A stretch of DNA of 64,000 bases from UBA6107 sp964533735. GTDB lineage: Bacteria > Chloroflexota > Anaerolineae > Anaerolineales > Anaerolineaceae. The notes beneath the pieces are model-generated. The model saw only the letters and a list, made by a program, of their open reading frames with translations, was not told the DNA's origin and did no database searches. Location: positions 7,037-71,036 of the forward strand of contig CAZHMD010000014.1 of the NCBI GenBank assembly GCA_964533735.1, read 5' to 3'. Position numbers and translations under genes: made by a program. Numbering within the stretch: position 1 is the stretch's first letter; each line of letters starts with the position of its first letter. Below, one piece after another: positions 15,692-23,602 of this stretch.

Positions 15692-16750
15692 CTATTTTTG
15701 GTCAGCAGCTGCTTCTTGTGAATCACAACCGCCCGCTGTATTCGTCTTGAACAATTTCCACTCAAGTTTTTTTGCAAGATAAACAATGGTTAACATCAAT
15801 GGTACTTCAATTAGTGGACCTATCACTGTAGATACAGCCACCATTGGCCGAGAGGCAAATGCCGTTAAGGCGATTGCAATGGCTAACTCAAAGTTACGCC
15901 CAGTACAATGAAAGCCTGTGGTGGCAGAATCAGCATAACAAAAACCAAACTTACGGCTGACCAATAGGACAGTAAAGAAGAGCAAGAAGAAGAACAGGAT
16001 CAATGGAACAGCCATCTGGTATATCAATTGAGGCTGTTTTAAAATCACATCGCCCTGGATTGCAAACATCACCACTAAAGTCAGAATTAATGCGGTCAGT
16101 TGAACATCATCCAATACAGGGAGAGCCTTTTTTTCGAACCAGACTTCTCCCTTTTTTGTAATCATCCACTTTCTGGAAAGAGCACCAATTAATAGGGGCA
16201 AACCCAAATACAACAAAACACTCTGGGCAATTAACCATATATCAATTTGCACACGCTGACCCAGGATAAGCCAAATGAAAAAAGGAGTCGTCACCATTTG
16301 TATCAGTGAGTTCCATGCCATCAGAACAATTCCCAATGGTCCGTTACCCTTTGCAAGGTCGGTCCACACCAATACCATGGCTATACAAGGAGCCACACCC
16401 AGCAAAACCAGGCCAGTCCACAAATCTGGATAATTCCTCAAGAAAATCCATCCAATAAAATAGAGCAGGAATGGATTGAAAAAGTAATTGAAGAAGATGA
16501 CGATCGCTGCGGGTTTCCAATCCTTTACTGCATCCTTAACTTGGCCAAGTTTTAATTTTGTCATGGCCGGATAAATCATAAGAAAAAGTCCTATGGGTAT
16601 GAAGGGTTGCAGGGACTTACCGAATTTTGGAAAAAACTTTCCAAGTAACAATCCGGCAGCCATAGCCAGGATTATCCATAACGGTAACAGCTTACTAACC
16701 AGACTAAGTTTTGGTTGTGCTTTCGGTGAAGGAACTACTGCATCGGTCAT
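15692..16750 (-). CDS. acr3: ACR3-family arsenite efflux permease
   Basis: 352 residues, ten hydrophobic segments. Family marks include GVAPCIAMVLVWTDLAKGN, with the conserved cysteine in the fourth segment that is needed for arsenite transport, and TGFHCTGRNFELAIAIA in the ninth. It exports arsenite using the membrane potential. It follows the arsR gene by two bases. The C-terminus has a short Cys-containing tail (AGGCDSQEA). Confidence 0.93.
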   Translation of the reverse strand: MTDAVVPSPKAQPKLSLVSKLLPLWIILAMAAGLLLGKFFPKFGKSLQPFIPIGLFLMIYPAMTKLKLGQVKDAVKDWKPAAIVIFFNYFFNPFLLYFIGWIFLRNYPDLWTGLVLLGVAPCIAMVLVWTDLAKGNGPLGIVLMAWNSLIQMVTTPFFIWLILGQRVQIDIWLIAQSVLLYLGLPLLIGALSRKWMITKKGEVWFEKKALPVLDDVQLTALILTLVVMFAIQGDVILKQPQLIYQMAVPLILFFFLLFFTVLLVSRKFGFCYADSATTGFHCTGRNFELAIAIALTAFASRPMVAVSTVIGPLIEVPLMLTIVYLAKKLEWKLFKTNTAGGCDSQEAAADQK

Positions 16751-16752
16751 TG

Positions 16753-17184
16753 TTATCTCCTATCTCGCCATGTTTTTTTCTCTTTTGGTTTTTGGTCTTT
16801 CTTACACGCTAATTTAGGATCCTGTTCAGGGTTACAAACCGGGCAAGGGCACCCAGGGATCGGTGAGACGGTAGAATTTAACAAATGTGGTGCTTCACCA
16901 TGATTAATTGCTGCCGTATCGCGGAAGATTTCCAACAAGGAAGGATTACTTAAACTGTAATAAATATGCCTTCCATCTCTCCGGGTTACGACCAATCCGT
17001 TTTTTCGTAAAATCATCAAGTGCTGAGAAATACTTGCCTGACTCATCCCAAGAACCGTTTCGAGGTGGCAAACACAAGCCTCTTGCCTTTCCAAGCCCAA
17101 TAAGATCTGTATTCGGGCCGGTTGAGACATGCAGGTCAGGGTTTCAGAAAGATTGATTATCGATTGGGATATATTCGTTTTCAC
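16753..17184 (-). CDS. arsR: ArsR/SmtB-family arsenite-responsive repressor
   Basis: 143 residues. A winged helix covers about 20-95, with ACVCHLETVLGMSQASISQH holding the CxC of the classical arsenite site in helix 3 and the recognition helix after it; the wing is RRDGRHIYYSL. A Cys-rich C-terminus (PGCPCPVCNPEQ ... ACKK) may add a second metal site. The start is a GTG at 17184 without an evident ribosome-binding site, directly against the probable operator. It should repress the whole operon until arsenite binds. Confidence 0.9.
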   Translation of the reverse strand: MKTNISQSIINLSETLTCMSQPARIQILLGLERQEACVCHLETVLGMSQASISQHLMILRKNGLVVTRRDGRHIYYSLSNPSLLEIFRDTAAINHGEAPHLLNSTVSPIPGCPCPVCNPEQDPKLACKKDQKPKEKKTWRDRR

Positions 17185-17185
17185 G

Positions 17186-17202
17186 AATGTATTATATACA
17201 TT
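17186..17202. promoter_or_regulatory. probable ArsR operator
   Basis: A perfect inverted repeat aatgtat-tat-atacatt one base upstream of the arsR start. Position and AT-rich symmetry fit an ArsR/SmtB operator. Any promoter would overlap it. Confidence 0.6.
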
Positions 17203-17276
17203 AGTTACTTTATCCGCAATAAACTTTGTAATAATAAAAGTGGAATTTTGTCATCCAATAATCTAAGGACCAAATC

Positions 17277-17360
17277 GAGGTGGAAGTGCCGGTGATGATC
17301 GGACTGGTGAACCTGGCGTTCTGGTTCCGCAAGAAGTGGTGGAAGGAACTGCTGGCATAA
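17277..17360 (+). pseudogene. C-terminal remnant of a second ACR3 gene
   Basis: 27 codons in frame to a TAA encode EVEVPVMIGLVNLAFWFRKK and a WWKELLA tail, which matches the last membrane segment of ACR3 permeases (compare LIEVPLMLTIVYLAKKLEW in the intact copy at 15692-16750). There is no start codon, and the rest of the gene is absent upstream. It lies on the opposite strand to the live operon, so it is the trace of an older or rearranged arsenic locus. Confidence 0.7.
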
Positions 17361-17367
17361 AAATGCA

Positions 17368-17397
17368 ACAGGGAGCCTGATCACAGGCTCCCTGTTA
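17368..17397 (-). terminator. terminator of the fluoride exporter gene
   Basis: Perfect 13-bp stem aacagggagcctg / caggctccctgtt around a 4-nt loop, 19 bp past the stop of crcB. It could also have served the ACR3 remnant on the other strand. Confidence 0.75.
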
Positions 17398-17415
17398 ATT
17401 TATTTGGATACCCGG

Positions 17416-17805
17416 TTAGAAAGCTTTTTGCAGCAAGCGTCCGGCGTTCATCCCCAGCCAAACTGCAAAAAAGCCCAACGCCAACTGCAAACCTATGTTA
17501 AGGGCGAAGGCGGAGGTGAACCCATTTTTGAGCATACTCATGGATTCGTAGCCGAATGTGGAAAACGTGGTGAATGCCCCGAGGATGCCGACGATAAGGA
17601 AATTGCGCGTGTCGGGGGTGAGGATCTTGCTGTTCTCCGCCAGCACCGCCAGCACACCGATCAACAGGCAGCCGACAACGTTCACCAGCAGGGTGCCAAG
17701 GGGGATGTTGTGTTTGGTTTTAAAGACTTGCATGGAAAGGACGGCAACGTAGCGCAGTACGGCGCCCAGGAACCCGCCGGCTCCGATGATGAGAATTTCC
17801 TTCAC
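17416..17805 (-). CDS. crcB: CrcB/Fluc fluoride channel
   Basis: 129 residues, four membrane segments, normal size for the family. It opens with GAGGFLGAVLRYVAV (the conserved GGxxGAxxRY), then LGTLLVNVVGCLLIG (the conserved G-T-x-x-x-N) and GILGAFTTFSTFGYE (the phenylalanine-rich FTTFSTF motif lining the fluoride pore). It exports fluoride as a dual-topology dimer. The GTG at 17805 is chosen because AGGAG lies seven bases upstream; the frame continues 29 codons further, but that part is the riboswitch. Confidence 0.93.
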   Translation of the reverse strand: MKEILIIGAGGFLGAVLRYVAVLSMQVFKTKHNIPLGTLLVNVVGCLLIGVLAVLAENSKILTPDTRNFLIVGILGAFTTFSTFGYESMSMLKNGFTSAFALNIGLQLALGFFAVWLGMNAGRLLQKAF

Positions 17806-17824
17806 AATGATGCTCCTATACAAA

Positions 17825-17875
17825 GATGCAGGAGTCATCAGCGCGAGGCGGTTGAGGGCGGACTCCATCGCCGCG
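17825..17875 (-). promoter_or_regulatory. fluoride riboswitch (crcB motif)
   Basis: On the minus strand, ggcgatggagtccgcc followed by a variable arm and ctgatgactcctgc match the conserved core of the fluoride riboswitch (GGcGATG(g/a)...CCGCC...TGATG...CTCCTGC). It lies 20 bp before the ribosome-binding site of crcB, exactly where such a switch acts. Fluoride binding should turn on exporter synthesis. The match is by recalled consensus, not covariance scoring. Confidence 0.88.
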
Positions 17876-17970
17876 CCGGCAATTATACCCACCTTCCGGT
17901 TTTAATGTAACCTCCAGGCATTGTTTGGCTTTGAGGCATCCCGGTTTATTTTTCCGAACTCAGCTTGGGA

Positions 17971-17976
17971 TATAAT
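17971..17976 (+). promoter_or_regulatory. -10 box next to the flippase-like gene start
   Basis: A perfect TATAAT ends eight bases before the ATG at 17985; the -35 region is weak. Initiation would fall at or just before the start codon, giving a leaderless mRNA. Confidence 0.4.
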
Positions 17977-17984
17977 TCTTGCCA

Positions 17985-19040
17985 ATGGAAGCTCGCCCGT
18001 CCCCTAAATTCTCTGTGCGGAAAATACTGGTATGGATCGCCCTGCTCATGGCGGTGGCGTTCGTGGTGGTCAGCATTACCGAATTGGAAAACATTGCCCA
18101 CGCCTTACAGAGAGGGAACTGGCTGTTCCTGCTCCTGGCTGTGGGGCTGCAGCTCTTGTGCCTTGCCAATAATGCCCTCACCTATCGCGCGGTTTACCGC
18201 CTGGTGGGGCTGCAAGAATCCTGGCGTTACCTGCTGCTCTTGAGCACGGCTTTTACCTTTGTCAACATGATCGCCCCGAGCGGGGGTGTGGGTGGTGTGG
18301 CGGTCTTTGTGGATTCCGCCAAACAGCGCAATCAATCCCCTGCGCGTGCCATGGTCGTTGGCATTCTATATGCCATTTATGAATATGTCACCCTGTTGAT
18401 AATCATCTTCGCGGGTTTTGTCGTCCTCATCCGGCGTCACAACATCCGGGCCGGCGAGGTCACTGCCGCGCTGTTATTACTCGCTGCCACCATCGGATTC
18501 GGTTTGCTGTTGTACATCGGTTACCGCTCCTCCGAAAGGCTGGGGAATCTCCTGCAGCGTTTTTCGATCTGGGTCAACCGGGTGCTTTATAGGTTCTTCC
18601 ACCGAGAGTTGATCAATCCTGAACAAGCCCGCCAGTTGGCAGTGGATATCGGCGAAGGGGTTGCCACCATCCGTGAGAGCAAAGGTAAATTGTTGCGTCC
18701 ATTCATTTTTGCCATGAGCAACAAGATCATCCTGATGGCGCTGCTGACCTCCATCTTCCTGGCGTTCGGGGTGAATTTTTCCGCCGGTACTATCGTCGGG
18801 GGGTACAGTATGGTGCAGTTGTTTTTCTACGTCTCCCCCACCCCCGCCGGAATTGGGATGGTGGAAAGCATCTTCCCCCCGATCCTGGCTATGCTGCAAG
18901 TGCCGCTCGGTAAGGGGCTGCTGGTAACACTGCTCTACCGCGGGATCACCGTGTGGCTTACCTTTGGCATCGGTTTTTATTCGTTCCGCAAATTACAGGC
19001 TCTCTTCTTAGCCAGGAAAACACAAACCGGGAGCGAGTAA
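17985..19040 (+). CDS. UPF0104/LPG-synthase transmembrane-region protein
   Basis: 351 residues with about eight membrane segments. It has the layout of the flippase-like membrane half of lysylphosphatidylglycerol synthase (AglD/UPF0104): INMIAPSGG-type segment (FVNMIAPSGGVGGVAVFVD), GGYSMVQLFFYVSPTPAGIGMVES and a final YRGITVWLTFGIGFYSF. The C-terminal aminoacyl-transferase domain of MprF is absent, so a lipid- or polyprenol-flipping role is inferred. The ATG at 17985 is preferred to a TTG two codons earlier. Confidence 0.85.
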   Translation: MEARPSPKFSVRKILVWIALLMAVAFVVVSITELENIAHALQRGNWLFLLLAVGLQLLCLANNALTYRAVYRLVGLQESWRYLLLLSTAFTFVNMIAPSGGVGGVAVFVDSAKQRNQSPARAMVVGILYAIYEYVTLLIIIFAGFVVLIRRHNIRAGEVTAALLLLAATIGFGLLLYIGYRSSERLGNLLQRFSIWVNRVLYRFFHRELINPEQARQLAVDIGEGVATIRESKGKLLRPFIFAMSNKIILMALLTSIFLAFGVNFSAGTIVGGYSMVQLFFYVSPTPAGIGMVESIFPPILAMLQVPLGKGLLVTLLYRGITVWLTFGIGFYSFRKLQALFLARKTQTGSE

Positions 19041-19056
19041 CACTCCCGGTTTTATT
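19024..19056 (+). terminator. terminator of the flippase-like gene
   Basis: Stem aaaccgggag / ctcccggttt then ttattt. The left arm includes the last codons of the gene. Confidence 0.8.
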
Positions 19057-19099
19057 TCTTGTAACCACTGTCTGATGATTAATGAATGTCTATGCGCAA

Positions 19100-19978
19100 T
19101 TACTCTTTCTCCATCGAGAACTCCGGCAGGTACCACTCCTCTTCTTCCATGATGCCGGATTTGACCTGGTCGAGCGGTGTCAACGGATCATCCATGCGTA
19201 CCTGCAGGCTGATGCCGGCGGTCCGCACGCCGTTGGAGGTCATCACGCGGCGCACGCGGTAGCGTAAAAAGTGACGCTGCACGCTTTCGTTGTTGAGCAC
19301 ATCCTTGACCGTGCGCACGGAGACGGCGGCTTTTTCGGCCAGTTCCCCCATCTCGGTTTCGACCACGTTGCGCAGCTCACCCGTCATGGGGTTCCAGTAG
19401 CACAGGGAACGCGCTGCCAAAATGACCGCAAAAGCCGAGTGCCCCAGCAGCGGCAGCCAGTTGTTGAAGAGGTAATTGGTGAGGAACAATCCGCGCTCCG
19501 GTTGGATGAGCCCGGCGCGTTCACTGCCGTAGGCACGCTGCAGTAGCACCTTGCGCGAGCGTGAATCCCCTGCAGAGGCTGGTTCCAATTCCTCAGGCGA
19601 ATCGGTATTTTCTTCAATCGGTTTTACTTCGGCGGGTTCGGGTTTTAAGACCGGGGACACTTTTACAGCAGGTTCCCCGCCCCTGTAGAAACCATTGGAG
19701 ACCACCACCTTAAAGGTAACCGGTTGGCCGTACAACCCCTCGAGCAGGCGGGCGACTCGGCTGCCCAGGCGCTCTTCCACCCAGGCGCGCCCGTAAGTGT
19801 TGTAAGCGCCGACCGAGAAGATGTTATCCTCAAAACTGAGCGGGCGCAGCGGCTGCACCCAGGTGTCGTATTGCGCGCGCGACATCTCAGCCTGCAGCTC
19901 ACCGATCACCATTTCCCAGGCTTCCTTGAAGCTTGGCTGGTTCACCCCGAGCGATTGATTTTTCACCGATCGATCCAT
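19100..19978 (-). CDS. DnaA domain-I protein with winged-helix-like C-terminus (putative replication initiator)
   Basis: 292 residues. Residues about 15-100 match the DnaA N-terminal domain: AWEMVIGELQAEMSRAQYDTW, VQPLRPLSFEDNIFSVGAYN and WVEERLGSRVARLLEGLYG correspond to its helix-loop-strand order, including the conserved FxTWI-type segment. The AAA+ and DnaA box-binding domains are missing. After a Pro/Glu linker (105-150), residues 165-270 contain GELAEKAAVSVRTVKDVL and an Arg-rich RHFLRYRVRRV, a helix-turn-helix-like unit. It is next to an AAA ATPase and ParAB, so it is a candidate initiator or helicase loader. The assignment is inferred. Confidence 0.65.
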   Translation of the reverse strand: MDRSVKNQSLGVNQPSFKEAWEMVIGELQAEMSRAQYDTWVQPLRPLSFEDNIFSVGAYNTYGRAWVEERLGSRVARLLEGLYGQPVTFKVVVSNGFYRGGEPAVKVSPVLKPEPAEVKPIEENTDSPEELEPASAGDSRSRKVLLQRAYGSERAGLIQPERGLFLTNYLFNNWLPLLGHSAFAVILAARSLCYWNPMTGELRNVVETEMGELAEKAAVSVRTVKDVLNNESVQRHFLRYRVRRVMTSNGVRTAGISLQVRMDDPLTPLDQVKSGIMEEEEWYLPEFSMEKE

Positions 19979-20146
19979 TAAGATTCTTTCCGGGTTCCCG
20001 TTGTGTACTTCCCGAGTGTCTAATAATTATAGAACATTATTTCTACTATTACCAGTGGCAACTTTAACATTTGCCGATTTCCTTTAATCCCATTTTGCCT
20101 TGAATTTTTTCTACCTGAAACCTTGGGGGTTATTGGTAGAAATAAT

Positions 20147-20476
20147 TCACTCCCTGCCGATCAATTCGTCCACCAGGTCAGACAGCGCTTTGAGGTTTTT
20201 CAGTTCCGGCATCGCCGCAAAGCGGCTGGAACAGATGCGCGTGAGGATGCCGACGGTCTCACCGGCAGATACCTTGCGGCCTGCCAATTGCGAGAAGCGC
20301 TCCTGCCAGTGGTCGATCTCGGTGACCTCTCCCTGGGAAAGGGTCAAGCCCACCTTACGGCGGGGGATCATGCCGGGCGGACGACCGGGAGACCGGGTTT
20401 CAGGTTCACTGGGAACACTGCGGGCTTCATATAACTGCACCCAGGCGTTGCGGCTGGAATTGGGGTTGGTGGCCAT
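20147..20476 (-). CDS. small ribbon-helix-helix-like protein
   Basis: 109 residues. The central part (RRKVGLTLSQGEVTEIDHW then AGETVGILTRICSSRF) has the strand-helix-helix rhythm of ribbon-helix-helix DNA-binding proteins. A basic, Pro-rich segment (SPGRPPGMIPRRK) precedes it. It starts two bases after the stop of the AAA ATPase gene, so the pair forms an operon. It may be the DNA-binding partner of that ATPase. The family was not recognised. Confidence 0.6.
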   Translation of the reverse strand: MATNPNSSRNAWVQLYEARSVPSEPETRSPGRPPGMIPRRKVGLTLSQGEVTEIDHWQERFSQLAGRKVSAGETVGILTRICSSRFAAMPELKNLKALSDLVDELIGRE

Positions 20477-20478
20477 GG

Positions 20479-21297
20479 CTAACCCACCTTTCGGACAATG
20501 TCTACAGTAATGGCGGATCCATCACTCTGCAGCAGGGTATCCAGGGAATGGTTGCACAATTTGATAATCTCCCGGGGCACTCCCTGCGATTTTTCATAAA
20601 GATACTCGAATGCGTCATCATCAATGAGAGGTTCCTGTCGCCCTGCCACGCGCAGGCGGAAAACCACCATCTGCAGCGCGCTGGAGAGCGTAAGGGGAGG
20701 CAGCGCAAGGCGCACAAAGACGCGCGCGTTGACTGATTTATTCTGCTCGAACACAGAGGACATTTCAGATTGCCCAAAGGCTAGCACCTGAACGACTTTT
20801 GCGTCATAATCAAAGTTATACAGGCGGTGGAGTACTTCAAGCGCAGCCGGTTCCATCAACTGGGCGTCATCCAGCAGGACGATGACATTGTGATTGGCAG
20901 CATAGGCGTCTGCCATGAATTTCTCCAGCCCTTCCATTTGCAGCTGGAAGGAGCGCTGCAGGGGAACACCCAGCGTCTGCGAGATCTGGCGCGCGGCATC
21001 CATGGGAGACTTAAAGGCAGCGGTATGAATATAGGAAATGTCGATCATTTCTTCGGAGGCATAAACATCGTAGAGCCGCCGCGCCAGGGAACTTTTTCCC
21101 ATGCCCATATCGCCGGAGATCAAGGCCAGCCCGCGCCGTCGTGAGATGACCCCCTGCGCCTGCCGGTAGACCGCCAGGTGCTCAGGACCGAGATACAGGT
21201 AGCGCGGGTCGGCTGCCAGTTTGAAAGGATCTTCCTTGAGTCCCAATCGATCCAATTTTACAAGGCGCCAATCTTCATCATTAATCAAATCACTCAT
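20479..21297 (-). CDS. ExeA/TniB-type AAA+ ATPase
   Basis: 272 residues. The opening GLKEDPFKLAADPRYLYLGP is typical of ExeA/GspA and TniB-like ATPases (PF...P...L). Walker A is GDMGMGKSSLARRL, Walker B is NVIVLLDDAQLM, and an arginine-finger region (VNARVFVRLAL) precedes the C-terminal lid (EKSQGVPREIIKLCNHSL). No transposase is nearby, so a role in transposition is not supported; in this setting it may load or remodel the replication or partition complex. First gene of a minus-strand pair, divergent from parA. Confidence 0.85.
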   Translation of the reverse strand: MSDLINDEDWRLVKLDRLGLKEDPFKLAADPRYLYLGPEHLAVYRQAQGVISRRRGLALISGDMGMGKSSLARRLYDVYASEEMIDISYIHTAAFKSPMDAARQISQTLGVPLQRSFQLQMEGLEKFMADAYAANHNVIVLLDDAQLMEPAALEVLHRLYNFDYDAKVVQVLAFGQSEMSSVFEQNKSVNARVFVRLALPPLTLSSALQMVVFRLRVAGRQEPLIDDDAFEYLYEKSQGVPREIIKLCNHSLDTLLQSDGSAITVDIVRKVG

Positions 21298-21501
21298 GGC
21301 TCTTCCTCCACGCCTAAATTATCGCACGAAATCGGAACAAAATCAAGATAGTTAAGCTAATTATTGGGATTTGATCCTTATATGATTTATCTTATTGAAT
21401 CTCACCTTGTTTTATGCTAATATAAGTTTAAATTTGGTTAATCGGCTTTAATGTATAATAAACCATCAAAATGTAACGTAATGCGGAAGGTATAAAGCAC
21501 A
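21298..21501. other. AT-rich divergent intergenic region, candidate origin or centromere
   Basis: 204 bp between the AAA ATPase and parA starts, clearly richer in A and T than its surroundings. It must hold both promoters. I saw no perfect iteron or DnaA box. Confidence 0.35.
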
Positions 21502-22359
21502 ATGGCAGTAACCATCACAATTGCGAACGAAAAAGGCGGGGTGGGCAAGACCACTACAGCTGTCAACCTGGCAGCCGGAATAGCACTGCGCCTCTCCGAT
21601 CAGGCAGGACCTGCCAGCCGTGTGCTGCTGGTGGATATGGACCCCCAGGGGCATGCCCTCCTGGCGACTGCCTTCGAGCGCTCCCAGCAGCAGGAAACTG
21701 CGGTAACCCTGGCTGCCCTGCTCACGGAAACACCTCCCCCCTCCACGCAGCGTTCGCTGCAAAAGAGCGACCACCACGCCAACCTTTTCTACATACCCTC
21801 CGACCGCGCCAGGATGATCCATGCCGCGCGCGAACTGCCCACGCTTATGGCCAATGAAACACGCCTGCAGCGTGCCCTGCAGCAGGTGCAGTCGGATTTT
21901 GCCTACATCATCGTTGACACACCCCCCAACACCGGTGACCTGCTGATCAACGCGCTGGTGGCGGCGGATTACATTATCATCCCAGTGGAAACAAGCTACC
22001 TGGGCGTATCCGGGCTGATCGAACTGCAGCGCACCATTGACCAGGTGCAGGCGCACTTCCGCCCCGACCTGGAGATCCTGGGTTACCTGCCCACCATGTG
22101 CGATGAGCACCGCTCAGAGGCGCAGGAGATCCTGGCAGAACTGCAGTCACGCCATAAAGCCAAAAGCCTCACGCCGATCCACAAGGCATCCGACCTGGCT
22201 TATGCCCACTCGAGCCATATGGATATTTTCACTTACCGTCCACCGCGCGTTCGATCGAGCGCGTCCATTGTTTCCAGTTCGCGCGCCACGCATGAATACG
22301 CCGAATTGGTGGACCTGGTGCTTAAAAAGACCGGGAAAAAAGTAAAGAGTCGCGATTAA
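21502..22359 (+). CDS. parA: ParA-family partition ATPase
   Basis: 285 residues. Deviant Walker A NEKGGVGKTTTAVNLA, Walker A' VLLVDMDPQGHAL and Walker B YIIVDTPPN are all intact. It lacks an N-terminal DNA-binding extension, so it belongs to the chromosomal or type Ib-like size class. ParA ATPases position DNA by forming ATP-dependent nucleoid gradients relieved by ParB. It is followed 11 bp later by a ParB-like gene, its evident partner. Confidence 0.92.
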   Translation: MAVTITIANEKGGVGKTTTAVNLAAGIALRLSDQAGPASRVLLVDMDPQGHALLATAFERSQQQETAVTLAALLTETPPPSTQRSLQKSDHHANLFYIPSDRARMIHAARELPTLMANETRLQRALQQVQSDFAYIIVDTPPNTGDLLINALVAADYIIIPVETSYLGVSGLIELQRTIDQVQAHFRPDLEILGYLPTMCDEHRSEAQEILAELQSRHKAKSLTPIHKASDLAYAHSSHMDIFTYRPPRVRSSASIVSSSRATHEYAELVDLVLKKTGKKVKSRD

Positions 22360-22370
22360 GGACCTGACCC

Positions 22371-23513
22371 ATGCCCCCAAGAAAAAGGTTTAACGCGTTT
22401 GACGATCTGACCTCGAAATCGAATGGGGAATCCAAGTTAAAACCTCCGGTAACCCCCGATGGACAGACCCAGGCCCCGGTGGTCGAACGCATTGAACGCC
22501 TGACCCCCAGCCAGATGCTGCCGGACCGCTTTCAACCGCGCCGTCTGCTGCCGCCCACGATCAGGGAAGACTTCTTTGCCGGACGCTCCACCTGCTATCA
22601 GAGCGCCCTGGAGTGGCTGGCGCTGGCTCGCGCAGACCCCGGCACAGCTGCTGAAGTGGAAAAACTTTTGGCGATGGGTTCTTCATTCAGGGACCACGGG
22701 CAGATCAAATCCATCACCGGAAAATGGGTCGCCAATGCCAAAGGGGAATTCGTATTCCAGATCGAAACCGGCGAGCGCCGCTTCTGGGCAGCCTGCCTGC
22801 AGCATGTCATCAGCGATTCTTCGGTCGAACCCCTGCTGCGCGTGGAAGTGGTGGAGCATCCCACCCGCCAGCGCCAGGTACTGGAAAACCGCCATGCCGA
22901 GCCGCCCTCTGCAGTGGAACAAGCCTGCGAGGTTGCCTCATTGATCCTGGCTGAATTGAACGTGGCGCCGGATGCAGCGATCAGCGATGACGACTACGAT
23001 TACTTCCGTCAGGCGCGCACACAGCGTATGCCGGCCGGGCTGTGGGAACGCATCATTCCCATCATGCAGCTCACCCGTCCGCGCATGGTACAGCTACTCA
23101 ACATCCTGCAGTTGCCCACCGCCCAGCTCGACCTGGCAGACCGCTATCGCCTCTCGGAACGAGTGCTGCGCGAAATCCTTTCTGCCCCGCGTGAGCAGTG
23201 GGAACGCATGATCAAGTTGAGCATCCAGAACCAACTCACTTCGGACGAAGTGGCAGAAATCACCACCGGCACCCTGACCACAGGAACAACGCCGCACCAC
23301 CCGAACCCGCCCATCCTGCCGGAACCGGGGCGCCAGGCAGCCAAATCCATGCGGCGCTTTGTGCTGACCATGGATGAACTCGATCGTGTAGGCCGCGACC
23401 AAGCGCTGGATGAGATCGCCGACACCCTGGTGGTGAAAGGCAGCGGTGCCTCTTCCCTCGAGTTGTTCGAAGAGCTGGTGCGCCTGCTAAGGGTTCGACT
23501 GAACAAACGCTGA
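22371..23513 (+). CDS. ParB-like partition protein, divergent
   Basis: 380 residues. A ParB N-terminal nuclease-like domain is recognisable from LTPSQMLPDRFQPRR through QIETGERRFWAACLQH, the latter being box II (GERRxRAA). A probable helix-turn-helix follows (IMQLTRPRMVQLLNILQLP, then YRLSERVLREIL). There is a long insertion between the two boxes (ALEWLALARADPGTAAEVEK region). The C-terminal 100 residues would dimerise. It should bind a centromere site; the 25-nt palindromic repeat 54 bp after its stop is a candidate. Confidence 0.8.
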   Translation: MPPRKRFNAFDDLTSKSNGESKLKPPVTPDGQTQAPVVERIERLTPSQMLPDRFQPRRLLPPTIREDFFAGRSTCYQSALEWLALARADPGTAAEVEKLLAMGSSFRDHGQIKSITGKWVANAKGEFVFQIETGERRFWAACLQHVISDSSVEPLLRVEVVEHPTRQRQVLENRHAEPPSAVEQACEVASLILAELNVAPDAAISDDDYDYFRQARTQRMPAGLWERIIPIMQLTRPRMVQLLNILQLPTAQLDLADRYRLSERVLREILSAPREQWERMIKLSIQNQLTSDEVAEITTGTLTTGTTPHHPNPPILPEPGRQAAKSMRRFVLTMDELDRVGRDQALDEIADTLVVKGSGASSLELFEELVRLLRVRLNKR

Positions 23514-23540
23514 GCCAGTTTAGTATTTACCTAAACGAAA

Positions 23541-23565
23541 CCCGGGAATACTCCCGGGCTTTTTG
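23541..23565 (+). terminator. terminator of the parAB operon
   Basis: Stem cccggga / tcccggg with a 4-nt loop, then ctttttg, 27 bp past the parB stop. Confidence 0.7.
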
Positions 23566-23567
23566 TA

Positions 23568-23592
23568 AATTCGTAACCGTGGTTACACTTTT
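23568..23592 (+). repeat. 25-nt palindrome-containing repeat, copy 1
   Basis: Contains gtaaccgtggttac. It differs from copy 2 (24627-24651) at one base only and has the same orientation. The two copies bracket the AraC/GyrI gene. Candidate binding site for ParB or the AraC-type regulator. Confidence 0.8.
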
Positions 23593-23602
23593 TTGAAAAT
23601 GG

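Noticed and set aside
20479..21297. Tn7/Tn5053-type transposition ATPase
   Set aside because: The fold fits TniB, but no transposase, terminal inverted repeats or target duplication are visible.
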